Origin: Desulfoluna limicola
GTDB lineage: Bacteria; Desulfobacterota; Desulfobacteria; Desulfobacterales; Desulfolunaceae
Direction: 5' to 3'
DNA: 64,000 bases
Assembly (NCBI RefSeq): GCF_021654575.1
Contig: NZ_AP024488.1
Span: 1,178,001-1,242,000, forward strand
Both the position numbers and the translations under genes were made by a program. The notes below the pieces were generated by a model. The model had not been told where the DNA came from. It did not search any database and saw nothing but the letters and a program-made list of their open reading frames with translations. The stretch's first letter is position 1. Each line of letters opens with the position of its first letter. This document shows, piece by piece, positions 45,931 to 55,115 of the stretch.

Positions 45931-47364
45931 GTGGTAAGCAATGCTGTTGATTATTTAAACGGCCTTATCTGGGGGTCGGTTCTTATCTACTTGTTGATCG
46001 GTGTCGGGATTTACTTCACCTTTCGTTTGGGCTTTATCCAGTTCCGCCACTTTGGCCATATGTTTTCGGTGCTGCGAAAGAGCAGGAAGGCGGACAGCGC
46101 GGGCATTTCATCCTTTCAGGCTCTTTGTACCAGCCTTGCCGCTCGTGTGGGCACCGGCAACCTTGCCGGGGTGGCTGTGGCCCTGACACTCGGCGGCCCC
46201 GGTGCGATTTTCTGGATGTGGCTGGTGGCGTTGGTTGGCATGTCCAGCGCCTTTGCAGAAAGCGCCCTTGCCCAACTCTACAAGACCCGTGACGATGAAG
46301 GCAATTACCGCGGCGGGCCCGCTTACTATATGGAAAAAGGCCTCGGCATGCGATGGATGGGTGTTCTTTTTTCCATCTTTCTCATCATCTCCTTTGGCCT
46401 GGTCTTCAACGCAGTCCAGGCAAACTCCATCGCCCAGGCCATGGATGTGGCCTTCGGGGTTTCACCTGCCGTTATGGGGGGCATCCTGGTTGTGCTTTCC
46501 GGGATTGTTATTTTCGGCGGCCTTCGCACCATTGCCCGTGTGGCTGAACTCATCGTGCCCGTCATGGCCATCGCCTACCTGGTGCTGGCCCTTTTTGTCG
46601 TGGGCTCACAGATCGAGAAACTGCCCGCCGTGATCTCCCTTATCATCAACAGCGCCTTTGGGTTGGACAAGGCGGTCTCCGGGGCTCTGGGGTACACCAT
46701 CGCCCAGGCCATGATGAACGGCATCAAGCGCGGCCTTTTCTCCAATGAAGCGGGCCTTGGTTCCGCTCCCAACGCCGCCGCCTCGGCCACGCCTTACCCC
46801 CCCCACCCCGCATCCCAGGGGTATGTGCAGATGCTGGGGGTTTTCACCGATACCATTGTGATCTGTACGGCAACAGCCTCTGTGATTCTCGTTTCCGGAG
46901 CCTTGGAGTCGGGCAGTGGCATGAGCGGCATTGAACTGACCCAACAGGCTCTCTCTGCAAGTGTCGGCAACTGGGGCAACGCTTTTGTGGCCATTGCGAT
47001 TCTTTTTTTCGCCTTTACCTCTGTGATTGCCAACTACTCTTACGCCGAGACAAACCTTATCTTCCTTGAGCACAACCACCCGGGCGGGCTTACCGTCTTC
47101 AGGCTTCTTGTGCTTGGCATGGTGATGTTCGGTGCCGTGGCAGAACTCCCCATCGTCTGGGCCATGGCCGATCTCTCCATGGGGTTCATGGCCCTTACCA
47201 ACCTCATTGCCATTGTGCTCCTTTCGGGGGTGGTGGTGAAATTGGCCAGGGACTACAACGCTCAGCTCAAAGCCGGAAAGCTGCCTACCTTTGACGCCTC
47301 CAACTACCCGGAAATCCAGGATCAGCTGGAACCGGGCATCTGGGATGACCGCAAGGGAAATTAA
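45931..47364 (+). CDS. Alanine/glycine:cation symporter (AGCS family)
   Basis: A 477-residue transporter with about 11 membrane helices. Family signatures include GVGIYFTFRLGFIQFRHF, the loop RVGTGNLAGVAVALTLGGPGA, ESALAQLYK, GGPAYYMEKGLG and SNEAGLGSAPNAAA, the last being the classic AGCS motif. It imports alanine or glycine with Na+ or H+. I use a GTG at 45931, since GAGGAG lies 7 bases before it; the upstream in-frame ATG at 45868 lacks one and would add 21 unlikely residues. Monocistronic. Confidence 0.92.
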   Translation: MVSNAVDYLNGLIWGSVLIYLLIGVGIYFTFRLGFIQFRHFGHMFSVLRKSRKADSAGISSFQALCTSLAARVGTGNLAGVAVALTLGGPGAIFWMWLVALVGMSSAFAESALAQLYKTRDDEGNYRGGPAYYMEKGLGMRWMGVLFSIFLIISFGLVFNAVQANSIAQAMDVAFGVSPAVMGGILVVLSGIVIFGGLRTIARVAELIVPVMAIAYLVLALFVVGSQIEKLPAVISLIINSAFGLDKAVSGALGYTIAQAMMNGIKRGLFSNEAGLGSAPNAAASATPYPPHPASQGYVQMLGVFTDTIVICTATASVILVSGALESGSGMSGIELTQQALSASVGNWGNAFVAIAILFFAFTSVIANYSYAETNLIFLEHNHPGGLTVFRLLVLGMVMFGAVAELPIVWAMADLSMGFMALTNLIAIVLLSGVVVKLARDYNAQLKAGKLPTFDASNYPEIQDQLEPGIWDDRKGN

Positions 47365-47426
47365 GAGAGAGAGTTGCCGGTATGTCAAGGGCCTCTGGCC
47401 CAAGGCTGCACCGCCACTTAATCTAC

Positions 47427-47513
47427 ACACAACACACCCCAGGGTGCTTTTTGTGAGGTCTCCCGGAAAACAAGGGCGATACTGCAGACGGCTTCACCTC
47501 GGGGTGTGTTTTT
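47427..47513 (+). terminator. Possible terminator with long loop
   Basis: AACACACCCC at 47430 pairs with GGGGTGTGTT near 47500, followed by a T run. The loop is about 60 bases, so the prediction is moderate. It lies between the convergent symporter and cytidylate-kinase-like genes. Confidence 0.45.
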
Positions 47514-47526
47514 TGTTTCTGCGGTT

Positions 47527-47613
47527 GTCACTATTCAGCTTTCGCATTCCCAACCTGCTTTCAAGGTGGCGCACCTTGCCGCCGGGGGTTGTTATTCGAA
47601 ACTGAATCGTTCC
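47527..47613 (-). repeat. Dispersed element, short copy 13 with clear terminal repeats
   Basis: TCACTATTCAGCTTTCG on the left and CGAAACTGAATCGTTCC on the right enclose only the left-arm hairpin in reverse (CTTTCAAGGTGGCGCACCTTGCCGCCGG). At 87 bp it lacks the core and right arm, like a solo-end deletion derivative. Confidence 0.75.
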
Positions 47614-47622
47614 CTGCGGTGA

Positions 47623-48444
47623 TTATTTTCGCATGGCTGTGCGTGGCAGGGTGTTCGATTTGATGTCAAAGTTGAGATGGTTGATGCCGGGGATATCGCT
47701 GAGAAGGCTTTCGATCTCTACTTTTGTTTTGTAGACACCGCTCATGGCGTCGGGTAGCTTGATGAACACTTTTCCTGAACGGGAGGTGACGATGGCCTTG
47801 TCATATTTGGTGACGAGGGTTGCCTTGATGGTGGCGGCAAAGGCCAGATCGTCAATCTGTTTCAGGGCTTTATCCGTCATCTTGAACTTTTCAAGGGCGA
47901 CGGTGTTGCAGATCATCGTCACGCAATCATCAACGGAGATACCCCTTAAGTTGATGACAAGATCGTAGAGTTCGGAGTCGGACGGGTTCATCCTGCAGAC
48001 ATGACGGCTCCAGCTGTCGCGTTCCCTGTCTTCCATGGCAAGAAGCGCCCGTGCCACAGCGTCGGAGACGTTTTCACGCGATTTTTTTTCGGCGATGCGG
48101 TCGTCCTTGTCCGCCTGGATCCGGATCTTCAACACCTGGGGGACGTCCTGAACGAGAAAGTGGCCGGCCAGGCCATGGTAGACGATTTTTCCCTTTGACA
48201 GCCGGTTCAGAAGGGCGGCCTTGATGAGGGGGATGTAGCGCTCTTTGCCATGGGAGAACCGTTCGAGGAGGGTGGGGCCGTCATTCAGGGCTTTATCGAG
48301 TTTGACATGGGGAACGTTGAACTGCTCCGCAGCCTCAAGGAGAATTTCCCGTGAAAGGCACTCAAAGCCCAGTTTTTCTGCGACTTTTTCAGCAATGATC
48401 CGCCCCTGGCTGCAAGATGATCGGGATAGGGTAATGATAGACAT
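47623..48444 (-). CDS. Cytidylate-kinase-like family protein (paralogue 1)
   Basis: A 273-residue protein of the cytidylate-kinase-like family. The region that would be the P-loop reads SRSSCSQGRIIAEKVA, lacking the GxxGxGKS form. REILLEAAEQF, KIVYHGLAGHFL and RIRIQADKDDRIA-like segments give the family pattern. The C-terminal 80 residues resemble a BON-type domain (ALKQIDDLAFAATIKATL, VFIKLPDAMSG). The role is unknown; such proteins recur beside TauE-type exporters in sulfate reducers. It is the last gene of a minus-strand unit and shares about half its residues by pattern with the next gene. Confidence 0.82.
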   Translation of the reverse strand: MSIITLSRSSCSQGRIIAEKVAEKLGFECLSREILLEAAEQFNVPHVKLDKALNDGPTLLERFSHGKERYIPLIKAALLNRLSKGKIVYHGLAGHFLVQDVPQVLKIRIQADKDDRIAEKKSRENVSDAVARALLAMEDRERDSWSRHVCRMNPSDSELYDLVINLRGISVDDCVTMICNTVALEKFKMTDKALKQIDDLAFAATIKATLVTKYDKAIVTSRSGKVFIKLPDAMSGVYKTKVEIESLLSDIPGINHLNFDIKSNTLPRTAMRK

Positions 48445-48604
48445 GGTACCTCCGGTCTCAACAGGGTTATGGGTTGGTCTTTTATCTGATGGCCTTTAAA
48501 GAACGTCGAACAGACGATGGTGGCAGTCGACATGTTGCTGCTTGTTTTTCTCGTGATTAAGTCGTTTTGAACGGGTGTTTTAAGGGGCTGCAGGCGTCTG
48601 AGCT

Positions 48605-49411
48605 TCAATTGTACTCCATGGCGGGTGCGGTGCACACCGTGATTGACCGAATCCCCTTGACTGTCTTCACCGACTCACGGATGTCCCGGATCACGGGGTC
48701 TGCACTGATCTCACCCAACGTCACAGTGATGGTCACGTCTCCGTCCTGTGCCACCGACTGAACTTTCGGCACCACGTGAACCAGCATGGCATCAACTTCG
48801 GCGGCAAGAGCCAAGTTTTTCAGCACCCTGGACCGTTTGGGCGTGGTGCGGTACCGCGGCATTCGGATGGTGTCACAGATGATGTCGGCGGCATCCAGGA
48901 CAGACAACCCTTGGATATGAATCACCAGGTCGTAAAGCGATGGATCCGTCGTATCCACACCAAATAGGTACTGGCCCCACTTCCGGCGTTCAATGTCGTT
49001 CTCAAGGATCTTCTTCCTCGCTTCATCACGGGTTACATTTTGTCGGGCCATGTCAAGGCGAATCCGGTCTTCCAGGTCGGCAACAATGCGGACCTTCAGG
49101 ATTTGTGGAAGATCGGCGATGAAGAAGTGACCGGCCAGGCCGTGGTACACAACGTCGTCCTCCTGGAGAAATTTCAGGAGCGCCGCCCGGACATAGGCCA
49201 CGTATCGTTCCTTCTCCTTGGTGAACCGGTCAAGAAGGGTCGGGGCATCCTGGATGGCTCGGATCAGTTTCGGCTGCTCGACATCGAATATTTCCGACGC
49301 GTCAAAAACAATATCCCGAGAGATACATGCATAGCCCATCCGCTCAGCCACCTCTTGAGCCACGGCATCTCCCCAGCTGTCACACCCCCGTGAAATACTG
49401 ACAATGGTCAT
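48605..49411 (-). CDS. Cytidylate-kinase-like family protein (paralogue 2)
   Basis: A 268-residue paralogue of the gene at 47623. Matching landmarks are SRGCDSWGDAVAQEVAERMG (degenerate P-loop), DDVVYHGLAGHFFIADLPQIL, RQNVTRDEARKKI and a BON-like C-terminus (LKNLALAAEVDAMLVHV, ESVKTVKGIRSITV). The pair differs in charge and probably forms a heteromer or divides two roles. GGAAGC precedes the ATG at 49411. Between it and the upstream TauE gene lies a 187-bp gap containing a run of 16 C on the plus strand. Confidence 0.82.
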   Translation of the reverse strand: MTIVSISRGCDSWGDAVAQEVAERMGYACISRDIVFDASEIFDVEQPKLIRAIQDAPTLLDRFTKEKERYVAYVRAALLKFLQEDDVVYHGLAGHFFIADLPQILKVRIVADLEDRIRLDMARQNVTRDEARKKILENDIERRKWGQYLFGVDTTDPSLYDLVIHIQGLSVLDAADIICDTIRMPRYRTTPKRSRVLKNLALAAEVDAMLVHVVPKVQSVAQDGDVTITVTLGEISADPVIRDIRESVKTVKGIRSITVCTAPAMEYN

Positions 49412-49458
49412 CGGATGCTTCCTTTATGGCGGCCTCGCAGCCACTGGAAAGGGCGACG

Positions 49459-49474
49459 CCCCCCCCCCCCCCCC
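49459..49474. repeat. Homopolymer tract of 16 C (16 G on the coding strand)
   Basis: An uninterrupted C16 run lies 47 bp upstream of the cytidylate-kinase-like gene start on its template orientation, in the leader between two cotranscribed genes. A tract this long is prone to slippage. Confidence 0.8.
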
Positions 49475-49548
49475 GTGATGGTATGGGGTGCTCCCCGGAG
49501 CTTTTGCGGGCGCGAGGCATTTTTACCGGGGGGCTTTAAATGGGCCGG

Positions 49549-49586
49549 CATCGGGCCGGCGTTTCGTGACCCGATGCCGGACCGGA
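49549..49586. terminator. GC-rich hairpin after the TauE gene
   Basis: CCGGCATCGGG (49551) pairs with CCCGATGCCGG (49574) over a 12-base loop. There is no T run, so it is more likely a hairpin that modulates the operon than a strong terminator. Confidence 0.45.
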
Positions 49587-49598
49587 GGTGCCCCGACA

Positions 49599-50648
49599 TC
49601 AGGCATTGGGCTGCGCCATTGCTTTGCGCTCGGAGCGCTTGGCTTTCCACATGCTGCCCAGGATGATGACGGCACCGACGCTGAGTGCAAAGCACATGGA
49701 CGCAAAGCTTATTTTGTCACAGAGGGAGGTGATTGACGGGCTTAAAGAGACAACATCCAACTGAACCAGGTACGTGGGAAGAGCAAATCCCCGGCTCACG
49801 GCCACGATCAGCATGATGGAGGACATCACCAGTTTTATCGTGTGCTCTTTTACATAGGTGGTCCCGATGGCGCCCAGCTGAACCCCCAGCAAAGAACCGG
49901 CCAGGATGATCAGGGTCAGGCGGATGTCGACCATCCCGTGAATGGCCCAGTTGACGGACCCGCCGAGCCCCATGGTAAAGGCGACCACAAGCTCGGTGGC
50001 CGATGCGACGAAACTTGTAGCCCCCAGCGCATAAATCATCCCCGGAACCCCGATGAAACCGCCCACGGCAATGGTGGCTGCCAGCAGGCCGGTGGCAAAC
50101 CCCACCGGAACTGTAAACCACAGGGAGATACGGAGATTGGCCCTTTTAAAGTGAATCATGGGGGGGAGCTCTATGGCCTGAAGCCGCTTGGCAAGGGCGG
50201 CGGTTTGGGGCTCACCGGTGCTGTTTTTTGATTTCAAGGCGTCCCTGAAAACAAAGCCGCCGATGAAGGTCAGGATGGTCACAAAGGCCACGCTGACATA
50301 GAGGTTGGAGCCCGCCTGCCCCCATTTGTCCAGAATCAGGTGCTGAAGCCGGATGCCCACCTGGACACCGATGGTTGCGGACACGGACATGATGAGCCCA
50401 AGCTTGATATCCACCTGACCGTATTTGTACCGTTTGTAGGCTCCCACCAAGGCTTTGGGGAACTTGTGGCACATATTGCTGGCAACGGCGATGGTTCCCG
50501 GAACCCCTAAGCTCATCATTCCTGGGGTCAACACAAAGGCACCGCCGGATCCAATAAAGCCGCTGACCAGCCCGCCGATAAATCCCACGATGAAGAGAAA
50601 GGTGACGGAAATCACGTTTAAGTCAATAAATTGTAAGGTTTCAGGCAT
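49599..50648 (-). CDS. TauE/SafE family sulfite/organosulfur exporter
   Basis: A 349-residue inner-membrane protein with 8-9 helices in two repeats. The TauE signatures GFIGGLVSGFIGSGGAFV near residue 25 and AIAVGGFIGVPGMIYA in the second half are both present. The family exports sulfite, sulfoacetate or related anions. It follows the USP-like gene by 60 bp on the same strand and precedes the two cytidylate-kinase-like genes, so it is the central transporter of the sigma-54-driven unit. An AGGAGATGATTTC site stands before the ATG. The substrate is inferred from family only. Confidence 0.9.
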   Translation of the reverse strand: MPETLQFIDLNVISVTFLFIVGFIGGLVSGFIGSGGAFVLTPGMMSLGVPGTIAVASNMCHKFPKALVGAYKRYKYGQVDIKLGLIMSVSATIGVQVGIRLQHLILDKWGQAGSNLYVSVAFVTILTFIGGFVFRDALKSKNSTGEPQTAALAKRLQAIELPPMIHFKRANLRISLWFTVPVGFATGLLAATIAVGGFIGVPGMIYALGATSFVASATELVVAFTMGLGGSVNWAIHGMVDIRLTLIILAGSLLGVQLGAIGTTYVKEHTIKLVMSSIMLIVAVSRGFALPTYLVQLDVVSLSPSITSLCDKISFASMCFALSVGAVIILGSMWKAKRSERKAMAQPNA

Positions 50649-50708
50649 GAAATCATCTCCTTGAGAGTACTCACGGACGAAATCGTGTGAGATGTGAACT
50701 CGCGATGG

Positions 50709-51434
50709 TTATACGTTGACCTTGGGCTTCATGACATGAAATCTGAGGAAGGACGGTTTGGTTGTGCCTTCTTCAGCAGCCACCTGTGTGGTTTGGGTCG
50801 AAGGCGTGGTTTTGGCGTTGATTCCCAGCAGGGACCAGATATTGCCGGTGAAGGCTCCATGGACAAGGGAAAAGAGAAGGGCCGTCAGGATGGGGAGGGC
50901 GGCGTAGCCCCCGCCCTTGGTAAACCAGAGCATCACGGTTTCTACATTCATAAACAGAATCGCGTAAAGAGATACGGACATAATCCCTGTAACCACTGTC
51001 TTGAAGAGAATTCCTTTCTGTCTGTTTGCTTCCTTCATTGGTGTCATGTGGGCTCCTTCTGATTTGGGTTTGAAGTCTGTGCAGAATTCAACCACCGGTA
51101 TGGTGGGGTGGATATGACGTTGTTCGACGCAGAGTCCGGCGTCGGCTACAATCAGGGAGAGACGTTTGACCGTCTTGCATAGCATGGGCAGAGACCGCTT
51201 CATGGGGCCGGTTTGGCTGCGATGGGACAGAGACACCCCCGCTTCAAGGGCCAGGGCTGTGAACTGGTCGTCACTCAGGCTCGAAAGAGGTGCTGTGAGC
51301 CGAACCGGGGAGTCTGACAGGTGGATTGCAAGGATTTCACATCCCATACGCTGGGCCAGGGCAATGGCATAATCCGCCACCCCATGCGAAAAGGGCTCTG
51401 AGGTTCCGATGACCATGAGTTTGGGTACGTTCAT
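50709..51434 (-). CDS. USP-like domain fused to two membrane helices
   Basis: A 241-residue protein. The N-terminal 125 residues resemble a universal stress protein (KLMVIGTSEPFSHGVADYAIALAQ, then HLSDSPVRLT), although the ATP-binding loop is not conserved. From about residue 138 there are two hydrophobic segments (VVTGIMSVSLYAILFMNVE, YAALPILTALLFSLVHGAF), so it is a membrane-anchored sensor or accessory subunit. It is the first gene behind the sigma-54 promoter at 51623-51638. Function unknown; by position it is a companion of the TauE exporter. Confidence 0.78.
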   Translation of the reverse strand: MNVPKLMVIGTSEPFSHGVADYAIALAQRMGCEILAIHLSDSPVRLTAPLSSLSDDQFTALALEAGVSLSHRSQTGPMKRSLPMLCKTVKRLSLIVADAGLCVEQRHIHPTIPVVEFCTDFKPKSEGAHMTPMKEANRQKGILFKTVVTGIMSVSLYAILFMNVETVMLWFTKGGGYAALPILTALLFSLVHGAFTGNIWSLLGINAKTTPSTQTTQVAAEEGTTKPSFLRFHVMKPKVNV

Positions 51435-51622
51435 GTGGACACCTTGTGGGGGAAAGGATGTTCACACGGTGCTGCTTCCCGCGCTGTAAGGGTTGCACTC
51501 GGCAGTGTTCCGAAGTTCCTTAGGTGGACCGGGGGCTCCGGGTCGTGGCAGGCACCGGGGATCATCTTGCGAAAGCCGTTTAATAATGATGGAAGAATGG
51601 ATCATGATTGATGATGAAGTGA

Positions 51623-51638
51623 TACAAGAGTCGTGCCA
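51623..51638 (-). promoter_or_regulatory. Sigma-54 promoter of the TauE operon
   Basis: Read on the minus strand, TGGCACG-ACTC-TTGTA gives a perfect -24 box, correct spacing and a -12 box with T for C at one position. It lies about 190 bp upstream of the USP-like start and is aimed at it. Confidence 0.8.
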
Positions 51639-51718
51639 GTGCGCTGTGTTTGATAGGGTCCTCTTTTAAATCGGGCGGTTAAGGCGGGGGTGTGGTGGCG
51701 GCCGGAGAGAGGGGGGAT

Positions 51719-51733
51719 GTTGCAGGATGCAAC
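51719..51733. promoter_or_regulatory. Upstream activator site 1, GTTGCA-GGA-TGCAAC
   Basis: A perfect 6-bp inverted repeat with a 3-bp centre, located about 88 bp upstream of the -24 box. It shares the same arms as the site at 51806, a typical enhancer pair for an NtrC-type regulator. Confidence 0.8.
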
Positions 51734-51802
51734 CTGAAAAAATGGGGTTTGGGTTTTGTTTTTATATTGAGTGGGTTATGGCTTGTTGCAGTGGTCGGGG
51801 TC

Positions 51803-51823
51803 GTTGTTGCAATATGCAACAAC
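51803..51823. promoter_or_regulatory. Upstream activator site 2, extended palindrome
   Basis: Arms GTTGTTGCA and TGCAACAAC flank an ATA centre, 87 bp from site 1. Another GTTGCA half-site lies at 51785-51790. It sits 70 bp from the end of the response regulator gene. Confidence 0.8.
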
Positions 51824-51893
51824 CTGGTGGGTGGGGTTCACCGGTGAGGGGGGCTGTTTTTCGGAGCTGAATTAGGTGCGTGTGTGGAAACAC

Positions 51894-53249
51894 TCAGGGC
51901 TCTTCGATTTCGTGCCGACGCATTTTTCTCCACAACGAGACCCGGTCGATTCCGAGAATTTCGGCAGCACGGGTTTTGCTGTTGACCTGCCGCAGCACCC
52001 AGAGGAGGTATTCCATCTCATTTTCTGCCAGGGTCATGAACTCCCGGGGTTGGGTGGTGCGGCTGCTGAAGTCGAAGGTCCGGAGGTCCTTTGGAAGGTC
52101 CCGGCCCTTGATTTCGGTGTCGGTGGCCAGGGCGACGGCTCGTTCCATGATGTTTTGAAGTTCCCGGATGTTTCCGGGATAGGAGTAGTCGTTCAGCAGG
52201 TTCAGGGCTTCATCGGAGAGACCGATGGCGGGTTTGTTCTGGGCCTCGGAAAACCGATCGAGGAAATGGCGGCAGAGCAGAGGGATATCGTCTTTGCGTT
52301 GTTTTAACGGAGGAACGGAAAGGGTGATGACATTGAGTCGGAAAAAAAGATCCTGGCGGAAGTTCCCAGCTTTCACCTCTTGCTTGAGGTCTCGGTTTGA
52401 TGCGGAAATGATTCGGACATCAATGGGTATGTCCTGGGTTCCGCCCACCCGCATGATGGACCGCTCCTGAAGCACCCGAAGGAGTTTGATCTGCATGGGC
52501 ATCATCATGTCGGCGATTTCATCGAGAAAGATCGTTCCGCCGGGTGCCGATTCAAGGAGTCCTTTTTTCCTCTTGGCCGCTCCGGTAAAGGCCTCTTTTT
52601 CATGGCCGAAAAGCTCACTGGCCAGAAGGTTTTCATCCAGGGACCCGCAGTTGAAGGCGAGAAAGCGTCGGTCTTTGCGGTCGCTGAGTTGATGGATGGT
52701 GCGGGCCACCAGCTCCTTTCCTGTGCCGGTCTCTCCGTGGATCACCACGTTGCAATCTGTGGCGGCAATCTTGCGGATGGTGGATTTCAAGGTTTCCATG
52801 GTCGGGCAGTTGCCGATGAGAAGGGGCAGATTTCGCATGTCAGCCTGTCTCTTCAGCTCGGTTACCTCTTTTTTGAGGCGCTGTTTTTCAAGGGCCTGGG
52901 AGAGGACCACCCGAACCTCATCGATGCGAAAGGGCTTGGCCACGTAGGAGTAGGCCCCCATGCGCATGGCATCCACGGCATTTGCGACTGTTGCGTATCC
53001 GGTGATGATGATGACCTCCGTCAGGGGGCTGAGGGCCTTGACCCGGTTCAGCACCGTGAACCCGTCGTGGCCGTCCATGCGAAGGTCGGTGATGACAATG
53101 TGAAAGGATTCACGGGCGAGAATGTCCAGGGCAAGGGTGCCGCTTTCCGCGCACCGGGTGTCGTAGCCCTCCTTGGTGAGGACATAATCAAGGTTTTCCC
53201 GTGAAATCCGTTCGTCATCCACAATGAGCACACGGTGCCTGTCGGTCAT
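51894..53249 (-). CDS. Sigma-54-dependent response regulator (NtrC type)
   Basis: A 451-residue activator. The receiver domain (residues 1-120) has Asp11-Asp12 and phosphoacceptor Asp55 (VITDLRM). The AAA+ domain has Walker A GETGTGKE near 170 and a sigma-54 contact loop EAFTGA, a tolerated variant of GAFTGA. A Fis-type helix-turn-helix ends the protein (NSKTRAAEILGIDRVSLWRKMRR). The start is fixed by the 4-base ATGA overlap with the kinase stop at 53246-53249; the reading frame is open further upstream but runs into the kinase. It should activate the sigma-54 promoter of the next operon on the same strand. Confidence 0.93.
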   Translation of the reverse strand: MTDRHRVLIVDDERISRENLDYVLTKEGYDTRCAESGTLALDILARESFHIVITDLRMDGHDGFTVLNRVKALSPLTEVIIITGYATVANAVDAMRMGAYSYVAKPFRIDEVRVVLSQALEKQRLKKEVTELKRQADMRNLPLLIGNCPTMETLKSTIRKIAATDCNVVIHGETGTGKELVARTIHQLSDRKDRRFLAFNCGSLDENLLASELFGHEKEAFTGAAKRKKGLLESAPGGTIFLDEIADMMMPMQIKLLRVLQERSIMRVGGTQDIPIDVRIISASNRDLKQEVKAGNFRQDLFFRLNVITLSVPPLKQRKDDIPLLCRHFLDRFSEAQNKPAIGLSDEALNLLNDYSYPGNIRELQNIMERAVALATDTEIKGRDLPKDLRTFDFSSRTTQPREFMTLAENEMEYLLWVLRQVNSKTRAAEILGIDRVSLWRKMRRHEIEEP

Positions 53250-54691
53250 GCCATCTCCTCCGTCTCCTGGACCAGGGGCAGGCCAATTTTGACGCAGGTT
53301 CCCCCTTCGGGCCGGTTGGCCGCCTTCACATACCCTTGATGCTGCTTGACAATTCCGTAGACAATGGAAAGGCCCAGGCCGGTTCCGGAGCCGGGCTCCT
53401 TTGTGGTGAAGAACGGGTCGAAGATTTTGTCGAAATCGGCCTCGGAAATACCGGTGCCCGTGTCGTCCACCCGGATCTCTACAATGGTACCGCATGGCAG
53501 CAGGCGGCTGGAGACGGCGATGTACCCCACCCCATCCGGAATGGCCTGAACCGCATTGATGATGAGGTTGATGAGCACCTCCTGCATCTCCCGGGCATCC
53601 ATGGGCAAGTCGATGTCCTCGATGTCCGTGTCGATGCGGATACCGGTGGGCACCTGGCCGGAGACAAGGCGAAGGGTCTGGTCGATCATGGGGGACAGGG
53701 GGGAGGTTCGGATGGCGAACTCCTTGCTCCGGGAAAACTCCAGCAGTCCCCGGACAATCTCCCGGGCCCTCAGGATCTCCTGTTCACTGCTGTCGAGCAT
53801 TTTTCGGATAAATTCCGGCTCCGCATCCGGCAGCTCTTCAAGGACAATCTGACACGATGTGGAGACATTGTTGAGAGGGTTGTTGAGCTGGTGAGCGATG
53901 CCAGCGGCCATGATGCCGATGGAGGAGAGCTTCTGGGCTTGAAGCAGCTGGTTCTGGCGTTTCTCAAGCTCGCCGATCATCCGGTTGAACGCCTCGAGCA
54001 CGCGGCTGGTTTCATCCCTTAATCCCCAGGGGGGGACCACACGGACAAAGGTTCCGTTGGCGATGCGCAAGGTTGCTTTCTCAATGACTTTCAGGGGACG
54101 GACGATTTTTTTGCCGGTCATGAGGACGATGAAGGCACCCAGAATGATGAAGACCAAGAGGCAGTAAAGAAGATGGGTCTTCAATGTGGCGATGATCTGG
54201 AATATGTACTGGCGTTCCACGGCAGCGAGCTCGTGGGTGACCTCCACCAGGCTCTTGCCCCGGGCCCGGATGCGTTCTTCGACCCCGGGGCAGTCGGAGC
54301 GTCGTTTCGTGAGGCATTCGGCAATGGCCGTCATTTCCGTTTCATAGGCCTTCATCTCCGTCTCCATTCGGGTGAGAATCACGGCCAGGGGCGGGGTCGA
54401 CAGGGATGGTGAAATGCGTTTGATGATTTCCTTTGCCTGGGAGATATATCTCCGGTTTTCATCAAGGTCTTGCGATGAGCCGTAAAGGAGGAGGTTCTTC
54501 TCATAGCGTCGCATTTCAAGGACTATATTCGACAGGTCATCCGCCACGCCCGAAAGGTGGTGCTTTTTTTCGATCTCCAGCACATAACGATACGAGGTCC
54601 CACCGATGCCACCCACCGTCAGAAGACACAGGGTCATGATGAGAACGACTTTCTGGCGAATATTCAGTGAAAAGAAAAAATCGAGGGCCAT
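53246..54691 (-). CDS. Two-component sensor histidine kinase
   Basis: A 481-residue membrane kinase. There is one membrane helix at about 15-33, a periplasmic sensor region to about 180 with high helix content ([12 protein letters not shown]..., coiled-coil), a second helix near 190-210, and a HAMP linker ([16 protein letters not shown]). Next come the HisKA box with phospho-His in [13 protein letters not shown] and the HATPase domain ([47 protein letters not shown]). It senses an extracytoplasmic signal, probably sulfite or an organosulfur anion given its target genes (inference). The ATG at 54691 is preceded by AGGGG. Confidence 0.92.
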   Translation of the reverse strand: MALDFFFSLNIRQKVVLIMTLCLLTVGGIGGTSYRYVLEIEKKHHLSGVADDLSNIVLEMRRYEKNLLLYGSSQDLDENRRYISQAKEIIKRISPSLSTPPLAVILTRMETEMKAYETEMTAIAECLTKRRSDCPGVEERIRARGKSLVEVTHELAAVERQYIFQIIATLKTHLLYCLLVFIILGAFIVLMTGKKIVRPLKVIEKATLRIANGTFVRVVPPWGLRDETSRVLEAFNRMIGELEKRQNQLLQAQKLSSIGIMAAGIAHQLNNPLNNVSTSCQIVLEELPDAEPEFIRKMLDSSEQEILRAREIVRGLLEFSRSKEFAIRTSPLSPMIDQTLRLVSGQVPTGIRIDTDIEDIDLPMDAREMQEVLINLIINAVQAIPDGVGYIAVSSRLLPCGTIVEIRVDDTGTGISEADFDKIFDPFFTTKEPGSGTGLGLSIVYGIVKQHQGYVKAANRPEGGTCVKIGLPLVQETEEMA

Positions 54692-55115
54692 GTGTAACCC
54701 CTGTGGGGTGCGGTAGCAATAATAGGCCAGCAACACGCCGCCTGTCGGATGTGCGTCTGATATGGCTTATGGGCAGTGAATGGTCTGTTTCACATGACTT
54801 TACTTGAAGATGTTGCGTAATATGCCTGAATTTAACATAAAGAGCGGTGTTGTACAAGGGCGATGCTCGGAAGGGTGCTTGGATTTGCGCTACGTGATAT
54901 CACTTCTTGTGGTGATTTGGAATCGCGTAAAAATAACTTCATTGGACGTCCATGTACTGCTCTGTGTCTGACCTCATTGGGTATAACCCGGGATCGGTAC
55001 ATGACCTTGCCTGAGGGGGGGATGGAAGGGGGCTATCGCTGAAAAAAAAGGTGATGGTTTGTTTACTGTTGACGGGGCATAGCGCTATCAAACACCCTTT
55101 CCCCTTTAGCCTTCT
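54692..55115. other. Intergenic region upstream of the kinase
   Basis: This 424-bp gap should hold the promoter of the kinase-regulator pair and the 3' end of the arrestin-like gene. No repeat copy and no gene were seen. Confidence 0.45.

Noticed and set aside
53250..53495. N-terminal extension of the sigma-54 response regulator
   Set aside because: It overlaps the kinase HATPase region in another frame; the receiver domain starts at the ATG at 53249.
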